A stretch of 64,000 bases of DNA from Salminus brasiliensis (Eukaryota > Chordata > Actinopteri > Characiformes > Bryconidae), in the NCBI RefSeq assembly GCF_030463535.1, contig NC_132894.1:11423433-11487432 (forward strand). Direction: 5' to 3'. The translations under genes were made by a program, and so were the position numbers. Below the pieces are notes generated by a model. That model saw only the letters and a program-made list of their open reading frames with translations, ran no database searches and was not told the origin of the DNA. Shown here in pieces: positions 11,826 to 23,481 of the stretch. The stretch's first letter is position 1. Each line of letters starts with the position of its first letter.

Positions 11826-14800
11826 TACAGGGCAAAAGTTTGGACACACCTTCTCATTCAATTCATTTCATTCGTCTCATTCGTTTTCTGTATTTTCATG
11901 ACTATTGCATTCTCACTGAAGGCATCAAAACTATGAATGAACATATGAGGAGTTATGTATTTAACAAAAAAGGTGAAATAACTGAAAACATGTTTTATAT
12001 TCTAGTTTCTTCAAAATAGCCACCCTTTGCTCTGATTACTGCTTTGCACACTCTTGGCATTCTCTCAATGAGCTTCAAGAGGTAGTCACCCGAAATGGTT
12101 TTCCAACAGTCTTGAAAGAGTTCCCAGAGGTGTTTAGCACTTGTTGGCCCCCTTTGCCTTCACTCTGCAGTCCAGCTCACCCCAAACCATCTCGATTGGG
12201 TTCAGGTCCGGTGACTGTGGAGGCCAAGTCATCTGCCGCAGCACTCCATCACTCTCCTTCTTGGTCAAAAAAAGCCCTTACACAGCCTGGAGGTGTGTTT
12301 GGGGTCATTGTCCTGTTGAAAAATAAATTATGGTCCAACTAAACGCAAACCAGATGGGATGGCATGTCGCTGCAGGATGCTGTGGTAGCCATGCTGGTTC
12401 AGTGTGCCTTCAATTTTGAATAAATCCCCAACAGTGTCACCAGCAAAACACCCCCACACCATCACAGCTCCTCCTCCATGCTTCACAGTGGGAGCCAGTT
12501 TTTTACTGTAGCACTTGATGGTTTTTGTGACTCCACTTGGGGACACATTTAAAGTTTTTGCAATTTTCCGGACTGACTGACCTTCATTTCTTAAAGTAAT
12601 GATGGCCACTCATTTTTCTTTAGTTAGCTGATTGGTTCTTGCCATAATATGAATTTTAACAGTTGTCCAATAGGGCTGTCGGCTGTGTAGTAACCTGACT
12701 TCTGCACAACACAACTGATGGTCCCAACCCCATTGATAAAGCAAGAAATTCCACTAATTAGCCCTGATAAGGCACACCTGAAAACCATTTCGGGTGACTA
12801 CCTCTTGAAGCTCATTGAGAGAATGCCAAGAGTGTGCAAAGCAGTAATCAGAGCAAAGGGTGGCTATTTTGAAGAAACTAGAATATAAAACATGTTTTCA
12901 GTTATTTCACCTTTTTTTGTTAAGTATATAACTCCACATATGTTCATTCATAGTTTTGATGCCTTCAGTGAGAATCTACAATGTAAATAGTCATGAAAAT
13001 ACAGAAAACGCATTTAATGAGAAGGTGTGTCCAAACTTTTGGCCTGCATTGTGTATATATATAATTCTATGCCAGCTTTTCTTTTCTTAGCCAAGAACCA
13101 TTTGGGATTTCTAAGGGTGTGTTTTTTTCTTTAGGGATCCAAAGGACTATGAAAAACAGAAGCAGGTCTGCATGACCGGTTCAAACCTGAACTCTAGTCT
13201 TCCGGCACCACCAGCACCACCAGTACCACAGGCCAGCCCAGCGGTGGACACTGGCACAGCATCTGTGGAGTCCCAGTCAGTAAGCAAGCAAGGCCGGCAA
13301 TCTGAAGGCATGTTTTATTTAAGTCCCAGCTTCAATCATGCTAAACTCTACATTAGAAAAGGCAGGGTAGTCTTTAAAATCGTGTGTTGGAAGGCCTTTG
13401 TTTTCCTAAGTGAGGTTTCTCTGCTCTTTACACTGTACAAAACTAAGCACTGCACTACAAAATACTCTGATGTTTATTATGCGGTCCTATATCTTAGCCA
13501 GGTCATTTGCACAGTAGTTAGTGTAGTTACTAAATAATAAGCCTGAAGTAGAGGTGGATTTAGTGGTTTGAGAGCACTACATACAAAAGACAAGAAAGGT
13601 GTCTCTTGGATACACATTTTTAAAAGCACTGATTACTATTCTCTTATACCTTGTGTCGCCAATTTGCTTTACAAATATGAAGCTACAGGCCTAATGTAGT
13701 CTCATTAACTAGACTTGACTAGGCTTGACTCTGTGAGCTTTGGTTTTATTGAATCTTATCAAAAACTCCCAATCCAGTCAGTTCCTGATTTCATGCACAG
13801 TTGAGAGAAAAGTTGACATCAGCAATGTTTTCAGATGTGCAATATTTTGGAAAAGGCTTTGTGTGTTTGGCTTCAGCTGACAGCGAGTTACATTGATTAG
13901 TTAGATCACTTATAATCTGGCGTTTATCTTTGGTCTCAAGATAATACAGGTGTCTACTTAAATGTTACTGGCCAGAAAACCACAGAGGAATTCCCTCTTC
14001 AGACTGTAGTTGACCATTTAGTAGCCTTGCTTGCTGTAGTCACATTTTTACACAACTCACTCAGAGTGAAATATATTAGAATTAGGCCTGACATCATATT
14101 TTGTTATTTATTTAATCATGGCTAATATTTGTCTACAATCAGTCAACACAAACATGTATTGTTCCCTTTTGTTATCTATATCCAATTCTGTAATGCACTT
14201 ATACGATTGTAGGTGGCAGTGGAGAGCTATGGACACAGCTCCAGCAAGTTCTGTCCAGTCTGGAGTTCTCAGCCAGCAGGGGGAGAACACTGGTCATTCC
14301 CCAGATTCACAATGATGGAAAAACCCAGGCAGAGCATATTACTGCAGCCCGTGAGAGCTGGGTTCAGGCCACACAAGTAAGCCTTCATTTCAATGTTCTC
14401 AGGAACATAAGATACACCAACCCCAAATAGTAGTACTGAAGAAAGTCTAGTAGAAGCCGGTTAGATAACCGGGCCTAGATAACAGGTCTCCATTAGCTTC
14501 TATTCATAATCTGCCATTTTAAATGAGTAGTTCAATGGAAAATTAATTTGCTCCTTACGCCAAATGTAACTGGTCACCCAAGATAGGCTACTCTATATAG
14601 CCAATCATTTGTAGACCCCTGCCCATCAGTTGGTTCTTCTTAAAACATGGGTGTTAATGAAGAAATTGCTCTCGATTGCTGCAGTAACCACCATCTATTG
14701 TCCTGGGATGTCTTTACACTAGATGTTCATGTTGAATTATATTCAGCCACAAGAGTATCAGTGAGGTTCATCGTCCTTATGTTGGACGATTAGCTCTGTA

Positions 14801-17800
14801 TCTCAAAAACCTCTCCAACTCATCCCAAAGGTATTAAATGGAGCTCCATCACATACAGTAGAGGGATTCATACCCCTTTTGCTGATGCTAGTCAATGGGC
14901 ATGGTGACCTTATCAGTATGCAGCTGCTCCAGAGCATCCCATTCTGTTGGCAATGCTTTTCTTTGGAGGTTATACAAGCTGTGTGTGCACAACTAAACAC
15001 CTGGGTCAGCGATAGGCTAACCTCAGAGAAACAACAAACCTTTGGATATATAGTATTTGTATATATATATATATATATATATAGGTGTTTTAGTTGTTAC
15101 ATTTTAGTACTGTATATCTTAATGGGTCGATTCTCCATTGAAAGGAAAATATAGTCTACAGAACTAGGTTTAATTCATGCCCAGGAGGCCGTGTCAGAAA
15201 CCACCTAAGTCGGTTTACTTAAGGTCACTTGATAGCTCAACGTGGTTTGTGATGGCTTACGAACACAGTTTGCTGAATGCTAACCTGGTGCTTATGAGCT
15301 TCCATTACTTGCCATGTTAGCCTCAGAGCTCCTCTGCAGAACTAAGGCGCCACACGTCAGATACAAAGCATAACTTGGCTGATTGACTGCATTTGGGGTA
15401 AGGGGGAAATTGTGTGAATGTTTTGGGGGTTAACCTTTCCTTAACTCTGCCTCAGGTGTTGGAGGAAATGGAGAGGGAGCTTGGAATCGCATACCCATCT
15501 CCATTACCTCCTGAGGAGCGTCAGTCCTATCAGAAAGATGTTCTCTCACTGGATAAGCTCAACCGAGATCTCAGTGCAAGCCTGCAGAGTCGTCAGGAGG
15601 AGCTGAAGAACACAGAGGGAGCCATTTTGGAGATGGAGGAGGAGAAGAAAAGACTTCGAGAAAAGGTTACATGACACAACATAGTCTTGAAGATTTGTTT
15701 GTCCTTAAGTCATTTAAAGAGCTTATATACTGTATTATGTTCTTAAATTGTACTGTTTGGACCCTAATATCCACTTCCCACATTTTTGTGTCATTAAATG
15801 AATGCATTCTGCTACTTGAAGTTGCACCCACACAGCTTGTCTAGTCCCTGTAGAGAACTCCTGCCAATAGAATAGAGCTCACTGGAGTGGATAAACATGA
15901 ACCTATTGGCATCATGCCTAATGCCACTTACACTTTTGTTGCTGAATACAATCAAATCCTCCTAGCCATGTTTCAAAATCCAGTAGAAAGCCTTTCCTGC
16001 ACAGTAGACACAATTATGCCAACAAAAGCAGAAGCACAGAAGCAAAACTTGTGTAACCCATTGTTTTCACAATAAATGCACAGGTGTCCCAATACTTATG
16101 TCCATATAGTGTATGTTCTGATTGGCTGGCTTGTATGTATGTGGGTTCTTTAAAAAATAGTAACAAAGTGACATGTCCATTCACATTTAAACTTTATTTT
16201 TGTCCATAGCTGGAAGAGCTCAAAAGGAAATGGCTGATTGCGGTCAGTTCTTCTCCTCCCAGAAGCCCATCTTTGTCCTCTAGTAGGACCCCAAGCCCCT
16301 GCTGGTCTTCTCCTGTGTTTCCTGGGTCTCCTCTGCTGTCTCGCAGGCTGTCTGTCTCACCCCCCAGCTCCCCATCCCAGCTACCACGTGCCCAACCCAC
16401 CAGCACTGTGCTGGAGACCGAGACTGAGAGGCTCCAGAGGTGAGGCCTGATTGCCTTATGAAAGCATTGAGTCCTCCTACGTCCTAAAAGTTTGCTGTGT
16501 ACGTTTATAGAGCAAGGTAGATTACATAACTGCCGTCATGTCTAAAAGTATTCAGACACCCCTTCTAACTAGTGAATTCAGCTACTTTAAGGTGCACCCA
16601 TGCTCTGAAATAGCCACACATGAGCCTAAGGTCACTGTGTTCAATTCCATGACTGGGCTAGAGCGGTAGTTTTTCTGAAGTAGAATAGCTTCATCTGGGG
16701 GGCTTTATACCCCTCTGGCTGACACTTGGGCATTGGTCTGTGGAGTAGTGGAACTAAGTTATCTGGAGTGATGGAGCTCCATTTGAAATTTGGGATATGT
16801 TGGAGTGGTGTTTGTGATCTAGAACTTATCATCCAGAACCAGTACCTGACCTTACCAATGCTCTTGTTGTTGAATGAAATTAAATCCCATAATCCAGAAC
16901 ATCACAGTAATGTTCTAAATCATGTTGTGTCATGTTGTATACAGTATGTTCACAGATGGTGTTTTAAACAGGTGTCTGGAGAGGCTGAAAGCCAGGAACG
17001 AGCGTCTGACGGCGGCTCTTGACAGACGGAAGAGTGAACAGGAGCAGGTCAGCATGGCTCTCAGCCGCCACGAGGCCGACTGCTCAGCGCTGAACATGGC
17101 CCTGGCTTACTGGTGCGCTGCTGTGTTCTCTGCTTCAATAGTATGTATACGGTGTATATGCTGAAACCAATTTGGTTGTAGATGAATGGAATGGTATGGA
17201 CATTTTCCCTAGGCTTCAAATAAATAACTAGATTAGACTTATAAGTAAATTAGATCATAATAATGAATGAAGCTGTAGAGTTTAAAAACGACTGAGAAAG
17301 CTTTGTAGTATCAAAGTTAATATATTAAAATGAATATCTGCCTTGGCTCTAAATTATTTTAAATAAATAATTACTAACGATGGCACAATGCTAGTTTTTC
17401 TTTTCTGATACCGATATTGAAACCATAAGTGTCAACTCAATAAACAAAATGCTTTTTTTATTTGAAGCACTTAACTTATCACATATCACTCCCATATCTT
17501 CAAGAAACACAGTTTCCTCATTTATTTGAGACAGAAGAGTTTGAATGCAGAAGAGATGGAATACGTAAACCTTGGCAAAGTTTCATAATCTACCACTGAC
17601 ACCCTAATCTATACAGGCCTTAAAGATACAACAACAAAACAGCGTGTTTAATTAACAGGTTTGTTCTTGGTTATTCTTGTAAAAATTAATTATAACTGTT
17701 TTTGGTTTCATAAACTTACACAAACATTCTAAATAAACTTCAGGAAAATGTAGAATATGTGCCCTAAAAGATGCATCTACATAGTTTAAATATTAATTCT

Positions 17801-17819
17801 ATAATATTATATATTATAG

Positions 17820-17901
<82 letters not shown>

Positions 17902-18314
17902 ATAAAATGATCTACATTATTGGCATGACAAATGATTGAACGGTTGTGTATAAACAGTTATCCATATCAGATCCTAGTTGCATTCGCATTTTTTGGTTAT
18001 TTTCCTTAAATCTTACAGTTTACAACTTTAATTGTGAGAAAGGTCTCTGAGAGAGAAAGATTGAGAGAGACTGAGTGAAAGAGAGAGAGATACTAACATT
18101 GACTTTTTGACTGACAGTGAAGAGTGTGAAGAGGCCTACACTGATCTATTGTCCCTGTATGAAGCCAGGAAACAACAGAGTGCTGCGTTGGCAGGTGCTG
18201 TACACACTCTGCATGAGATATATGTGTCACATGTCAGGCTCATGTCACACTCACACTCACACACACACACACACACCCAACGGACATAACTCTTCTGTTT
18301 GTATTCTTTCCCTC

Positions 18315-18359
<45 letters not shown>

Positions 18360-21300
18360 ATTATTTTTAGACCTATTGAGGATGTGAGGTCATGTGTTTG
18401 TCCTGAATGTGTTATATATATATGCTACTTACCTATATCTAATTATTTATCATTTTATATATACACAATTATGTATATGTTACTACTGAGTCTTTTTGTT
18501 GTTTTGTGTGAATCTGACAATTGATCTTTACATAAGTTCAAAATTTTCCTTCTACTGTGAAGTTTAAATTTCTATAAATTATTGAGATGCAAGGTTTTTG
18601 CATGACAGTGATGATATTTATTGCCTGTACATAGAACTATGATTTTGCTGTACAGTCAGGACATTTTTGTCATGTGTACAAAACAAACACACTCTCTCTA
18701 TGTGGCTTTATCTTTCATTCTATCTATCATCTATCGCTCATTACAGCCCCATCTCCCCCAGGAAAGCCTGAGTGTTCGCTTACTGTCGAAGAAGTGTCAT
18801 CCTGTCCACTAGTGGACACTGCAGAGTCCAAGCAGACCAGGTCTTTATAGAGCTTCCGCTTACTTCTCAATCTGCACTTAGAGTCATATTCGTGTAAAAT
18901 TCTGTAATATTTCTCTTTCCACTGAGTCCACATATTTTTCTACTTTCTGCCACGGTTCTGTATCTTTCAGCTTGTCCAGAAATGTGTGTGCAAAACGTGT
19001 CTTTTAGATGTGAATTACACTTCCCGGCTAAAGAGGGTGCTCAGGAGCAACAACTACCATTTTTTGCACAATGCTGCTTTAAATTACATTGAAAATGCAC
19101 GTAATCTAATGTAGTTCATTGAAACCTGGAAAGTAAATACAGCTAAAACTAGATTTGAAGGCCACTATGACTTTACATGGTGCTCAAAAAATAAAATATT
19201 AATTATTAAAGATTAATAATTGAATAATAAGCCTTGACGGATTCAGAGAGTAAACTCCATGTGAGGATTTTCATTTCATTTTAAACAACCCAACCTTATT
19301 CTGCTAGTTTGTCTGCAGAGGAGTTTGAAGATAAGACTGGAGTGGTTCGACAGAGAATTACCCGGCTGAAGCAGGACAGGGCAGCAGTGTGTATCCCAGA
19401 GCAGACGAGAACAGGAGAAGGGAAGCTAAGTCCTGACACAGGCACGCTGGCTGGGGCCAGGCGAAACAGCAGTGCCTCCTCAAATAACCCCAAAGGAGAG
19501 AAAGCTGCACTGCTGTACGAGCTCGTCACTGTCAGGGTGAGATATCGCTACACGCTATTGCTGAAATTTGGCTCAAGGTCGATAAGAGCCTTTATATATG
19601 TCTGTTTTTCTCTTTCTACCTGATACCGATATCCAACGATACGTCATGTTATGTCACCTCTAGTTACATTATATATAAATAACTTGCTTCATATGTATGT
19701 AATGTAAGACTCTGCAAATACTTGAATTAGGCTGTTTGTTAAGTTTAGGAAACAGTTCTGCCAAAATACTAAAAAGTAATACATTTTTAGGGCCTCTGTC
19801 AGTCACAGGCCCTATCTCCAGTCCTATCTAGTCCAGACCCCCAGCAGATGTAATTACATTGGACAATTGCAAATTGACAACTGACAATCACCTCTGTCAT
19901 AAAAACGCAGTAACTTTTTTTTGGTTATATGAATATTTATTTCTTGAAATGACAGTTTCAGTCATTTTAGCCAGGCCTTACTTTACAAACAGTGTAAATC
20001 TGGAATCTACACACAGTGTCTGAAGTACCTGTCTGCTTTCCCTGTGCTGACTGGCAGGAGGAGATGTCAGAGCTGCGCGGGCTCATCAGACTTAAGGAGA
20101 AGGAGAGACGGTGTCTGGAGTTCTCTTTGATGGCTCATAGATGTCAGGACTCGGCAGGGGCAGCGATTGCAGAAAGCCTGCAAAAGGATCTGGAGGACAG
20201 GAGAGCAGAGCAGCAGGTGCTCCGTTAGCATTTGCTTGGAGTTATCAGAATTAGGATATGGCATGGTCCAGATCAAAGCCTGGTTGGAGTCATGCAGCCT
20301 ACATAATTGCAAAATTTGTGGAGTTTGAGTACAGCATGTTTACAGGAGACGTGACGGTTTAACTTATGGTTTAACTCTAAAGGTTGACGGTGAAGATCTA
20401 AAGCTAACCAAGACTACTTCAGGTCTTCCAACACACACATACTACATTATTCCGAAGGAGTCAGTAGTCTGTTTCATCATGATAGCAAAAAGAAACCTAG
20501 AAGCCTAGCTAGTTTAATTCCTTTGTCAACGTTCATTATAATTTCACACTAATGAACAGCCAATTAGTAAACTGTCTCACTGCCAGCCTATAATCAGATT
20601 CAGCTAGTTAAACAGGTGCTTACATGGGCCGCTTAAGGCCAGTGTTGCAGGTCATGCATGTCGCAAAGGCTATGGCTGATGGTCAACACAGGCACTCAAC
20701 AAAAGCAGACCAGCCAACAGTTTGGTTTGCCAGGCCCCTTAAGAAGTAAACAAAGCCATTTACAGTGATTTGACGTCAATAACCAGAGTTACCAGAAATG
20801 TTCACAGGGTGGTGATGGGTACCAGACCACCAGTCAGAGTTTTAGAGTTTGTAATTCAGTCATGGTGGAGAAGGTTGTAGGCAGAGCAACCCCTGTTTCC
20901 TATCACAACCACTATTAAGAAATATATCTGGGTCGTATGTTTCTCTACAGTGAAGCATTTCTCCCCAAACCATCTTAAATGACTTGCAGTACAACTATTA
21001 AATTATGCAGAAATTGTGAACAACTCCCATTTTAAATTAACAGCATATTGTAGTTCTGGACTATGCAGCATTTTGAATGGGGATTGTCCACTAAAAGATA
21101 AATATAGTCATGACTAGGGAGGCCAGGGAGACCATCCCTTTAGTCTAAGAGGTTATTGCTAAGGGCATTTAGGTAGTTTTCATGATTACAGCATCATGCT
21201 GTATCTGCAGGCGTGCTGGAAGTTAAAAGAGTCAAATGTCACCCCAGTTGGAACCAAGCCTCTGTTTCTTTGTTTTAGAGGATGGATGAGAATCGGGCCA

Positions 21301-23481
21301 AGCTGGAAAGTGGAGGGGGAATTCCTGGGCCACGGAATCACGCCATCATGAGAGAACTTAGAGCAGCACTGCTAAGGTGAAAATTGGGTCAGGGGCTACA
21401 GGCATTTGAAGAATTCTTAAAAAAAAGAAAGTACCATAGTCAATAAAGAAATGACCCAAAAAACATAAAAAAGATAATATTTCACCACAGTTTTGGTAAA
21501 ATTCTGAAATTATTTGTCAGTGGATGAACATTTTCCATAATTGTGGTTTATGGACTGATGTTCTTTTCTATTGACTTTGGCAGGGAGCAGACGATAAAGA
21601 GGAGAATGACATCTTTACGAGAATCTCTGGACTCCACCCTTGTAGACTGCACCACTCAGAGGAGAGTTCACAAGGAGGAAGTGGCTCGTCTCACACTCTG
21701 TCACAAGTACAGAATCCTGATTTCTTTTACAAAGTGAAATGATTATTCTTAATTAAAGAACTGGATTACGCTGAAGGTTCTGAGTTAAATGTGCATCCTG
21801 TCAAAACAGCCATGAAGTTATTTCTTCTTCAGTATCACAAAACTCATATATTTTCACAAGAGTATCAACAATGAAATATAATATCAAATCGTTTCATTAT
21901 TATCAGTATTTACTGTGCCTACCCTTGACCTTCATTCTAGCTTTTCATGCATACGATTTTAGTTTTCTGAAGAAATCTGCGAGGAGATCTTTTCACAGCC
22001 CCAAAGTTCAGTCTTAGAAGGTTCTCACATTAAATGATAAGATCTCCTCTTTAGGGAGGTCAGTTAAGTTGTTCTCAGTAAGAACGTCTTGATCAGCTCC
22101 ATGTGCTTTCAGACCCATTGTGTTGGTTGAGTCATCTTCTCATAGTGGAAGGATATTTCAGATTCGAAGCGAAAGTAGAGTTTGATGTTCTCCTCTCTCT
22201 CAAAGATAAAAGTTTTAAGCTCTGTTTAACTGATGGGGTGGTTTTGGAGGTTTATGTGGTCTCATCTGATCTAAAATGAAAAATGCATAGCATGTACTAA
22301 ATAGCTACTTTGACTGGAATTAAATTAAATGAAGGTCTTTGGCACAATGCTTTACTGTATATCTATGCGTGGGATTAGTAGACAGACTCATTTTTTTAAT
22401 CAGCTATGCTACAGCAAACATGCCATTGATATCAATAGAGTAGGCCTGGTATACTATTATTGTGCTCTCCTGCCTTCTGGACATCAATTACTATCCTTTT
22501 TTTTTAGATCTTTAGATCTTTTGTTTAGAGAAGCCCATGTTTGCTGAGTGTTAGTCTAAAAAAAGTCTCTAATTAGAGTTGTTGACATGCCTTACATCAC
22601 ATGGAGTGATTTGCTAATCAAGGCCAAGGGTGCCCAGACTTACGCAGAATACTGTATTTATTTAGTTGGAAACTGAACAACCCCTTTGTTTAATATTTTT
22701 AGTGCATATTTAGTGTATATTTTTAGAGTAAGTAAAGGTTGCATGGTGCTTCTTTTATATAGTAATTAAAACCATAGTAGCACACAGAAAACTTCAGTCT
22801 CACATGCTGATCTACTTCACTGTTTCGAACAGAGTCACTATTTGCTGTAACTGCTCAAGTGGTAGATGAGTCATTTAGATGACAAAAGGTTGACATGACA
22901 TCACTCATAGTCTCTGTATGTATCATCATGTTAGGCATGAAAGGGTTGACATATGAAACGTCTCCACGTTGCTTTGAGATAATGGCTTTCTTATAGTGAC
23001 AGCCTGGCAGCAATATACTCAAGTATTGCATTGTATTTGTAGGTAACGGTTTGTTACACAATGTTAATAACCTGTTTGAGAAGTCTGTTAGATGATTTAA
23101 GAACTAAGTGCAGTTCTCAGGATGCTAAGCGTTGTACTTAGGCTTCTATCAGTTAGCTGCATTAGCCTTGTAGCTCCAGCCATGGCTGATGATCTATAGT
23201 TGAGATAAGGAGCAATTGTGTGCATTTTATTTTTTGCAGAACTGTCATTGGAAAGCATTGGAAAGTAAATGGATTATTAATGGTTGAATTAATTGGAGGC
23301 ATTGTTTTTCCTCAGTAAAGCCATGAGTGTGTACCGGAACACACGCAAGAAGCACCACGAGCAGCTGTGGAGGCTAGAGCGGCAAATGACGGCCATGACA
23401 GAGCGCCACGCCGCCCAACTGGCTGAACTTAAAGGCACGCTGGAGGCGCTGGAGTGGAAAAGGGAGGAAACCGTGCTCTGA
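9813..23481 (+). CDS. ushbp1: USH1C-binding protein 1, MCC-like coiled-coil protein
   Basis: Coiled-coil scaffold related to MCC; the human protein binds the harmonin (USH1C) PDZ region. Exons: 9813-9821, 11530-11648, 13135-13307, 14213-14376, 15456-15665, 16210-16439, 16972-17112, 18118-18194, 18747-18840, 19308-19536, 20058-20216, 21279-21376, 21584-21706, 23316-23481; sum 1992 nt (663 aa; human about 703). Family signatures are ETERLQRCLERLKARNERL and CEECEEAYTDLLSLYEAR (about residues 295-365), ITRLKQDRAAV and EEMSELRGLIRLKEKERR (about 415-500), and KKHHEQLWRLERQMTAM near the end. A Ser/Pro-rich linker (about 233-290) precedes the second coiled coil. The last four residues, ETVL, fit a class I PDZ ligand. 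Intron 3 appears to use a GC donor (13308). The 9-nt first coding exon (ATG ACA GAG) is the least certain part. The human neighbour order (NR2F6-USHBP1-BABAM1) favours ushbp1 over mcc. Confidence 0.9.
11786..11822. repeat. (TA)n microsatellite, Tc1 target site
   Basis: Alternating TA abuts the left end of the Tc1-type element; the right end resumes with TATATATA at 13054. Tc1 elements insert at TA, so the repeat was probably the landing site. Confidence 0.85.
11823..13053 (-). mobile_element. Tc1/mariner-type transposon, non-autonomous, about 1.23 kb
   Basis: The left end (CAGTACAGGGCAAAAGTTTG at 11823) and right end (ending CAAACTTTTGGCCTGCATTG, about 13032-13051) are inverted, and the inverted repeats continue for about 280 bp each (11823-12107 against about 12779-13053) with modest divergence. 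Both flanks are TA. Inside lies a broken transposase on the minus strand. The element sits in ushbp1 intron 2. Long inverted repeats plus a disabled transposase suggest it could only have moved in trans. Confidence 0.9.
12110..12645 (-). pseudogene. Tc1-type transposase remnant
   Basis: On the minus strand, reading from about 12645, a helix-turn-helix-like segment (LRNEGQSVRKIAKTLNVS) is preceded by an in-frame TGA. It jumps directly to a catalytic-domain segment (KHGGGAVMVWGCFAG), so the middle of the protein is deleted. A further catalytic-domain piece (PPQSPDLNPIE-like, about 12180-12200) lies in another frame. Premature stop, internal deletion and frameshift make it non-functional. Confidence 0.85.
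14800..14970 (-). repeat. Short-TIR element family, partial copy A
   Basis: The sequence from TGGAGCTCCATCACATAC through ATTCATACCCCTTTTGCTG matches, in reverse orientation, the body of the copy at 44219-44690. It lies in ushbp1 intron 4. The alignment is by eye and the ends are uncertain. Confidence 0.4.
15060..15083. repeat. (TA)n microsatellite
   Basis: About twelve TA units in ushbp1 intron 4. Confidence 0.9.
15785..16111 (+). mobile_element. Short-TIR non-autonomous element, copy B
   Basis: It ends in GGTGTCCCAATACTTATGTC followed by CATATAGTG, a terminus shared with the copy at 44219-44690 (GGTGTCTCAATACTTTTGTC). Internal blocks such as GCTACTTGAAGTTGCACCCA, CATGAACCTATTGGCATCA and TTGCTGAATACAATCAAATC also match. 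The left terminus is worn. It lies in ushbp1 intron 5 and has no coding capacity. Confidence 0.7.
16538..16920 (+). mobile_element. Short-TIR non-autonomous element, copy C
   Basis: It starts with AAAAGTATTCAGACACCCC and contains TTCAGCTACTTTAAGGTGCA, GGGGGGCTTTATACCCCTCT and TGGAGCTCCATTTG, all shared with the copies at 15785 and 44219. The right end is degraded. It fills most of ushbp1 intron 6 and ends about 50 bp before exon 7. Confidence 0.65.
17822..17895. repeat. Long (TA)n microsatellite
   Basis: More than thirty TA units flanked by near-identical TATTATAGTATAA words on both sides, in ushbp1 intron 7. It is likely unstable and capable of cruciform extrusion. Confidence 0.95.
18240..18356. 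repeat. (AC)n and (CT)n microsatellites
   Basis: A CA run at about 18241-18276 and a CT run at about 18319-18356, separated by unique DNA, begin about 50 bases after the donor site of ushbp1 exon 8. Confidence 0.95.

Noticed and set aside
13279-13284. GTAAGC as donor of ushbp1 exon 3
   Set aside because: Using it leaves phase 0, which does not match the frame of the next exon; the GC site at 13308 does.
9813-23481. Identification as mcc, not ushbp1
   Set aside because: The coiled-coil blocks resemble both, but length (663 aa), PDZ-ligand end and adjacency to babam1 and nr2f6 match ushbp1.
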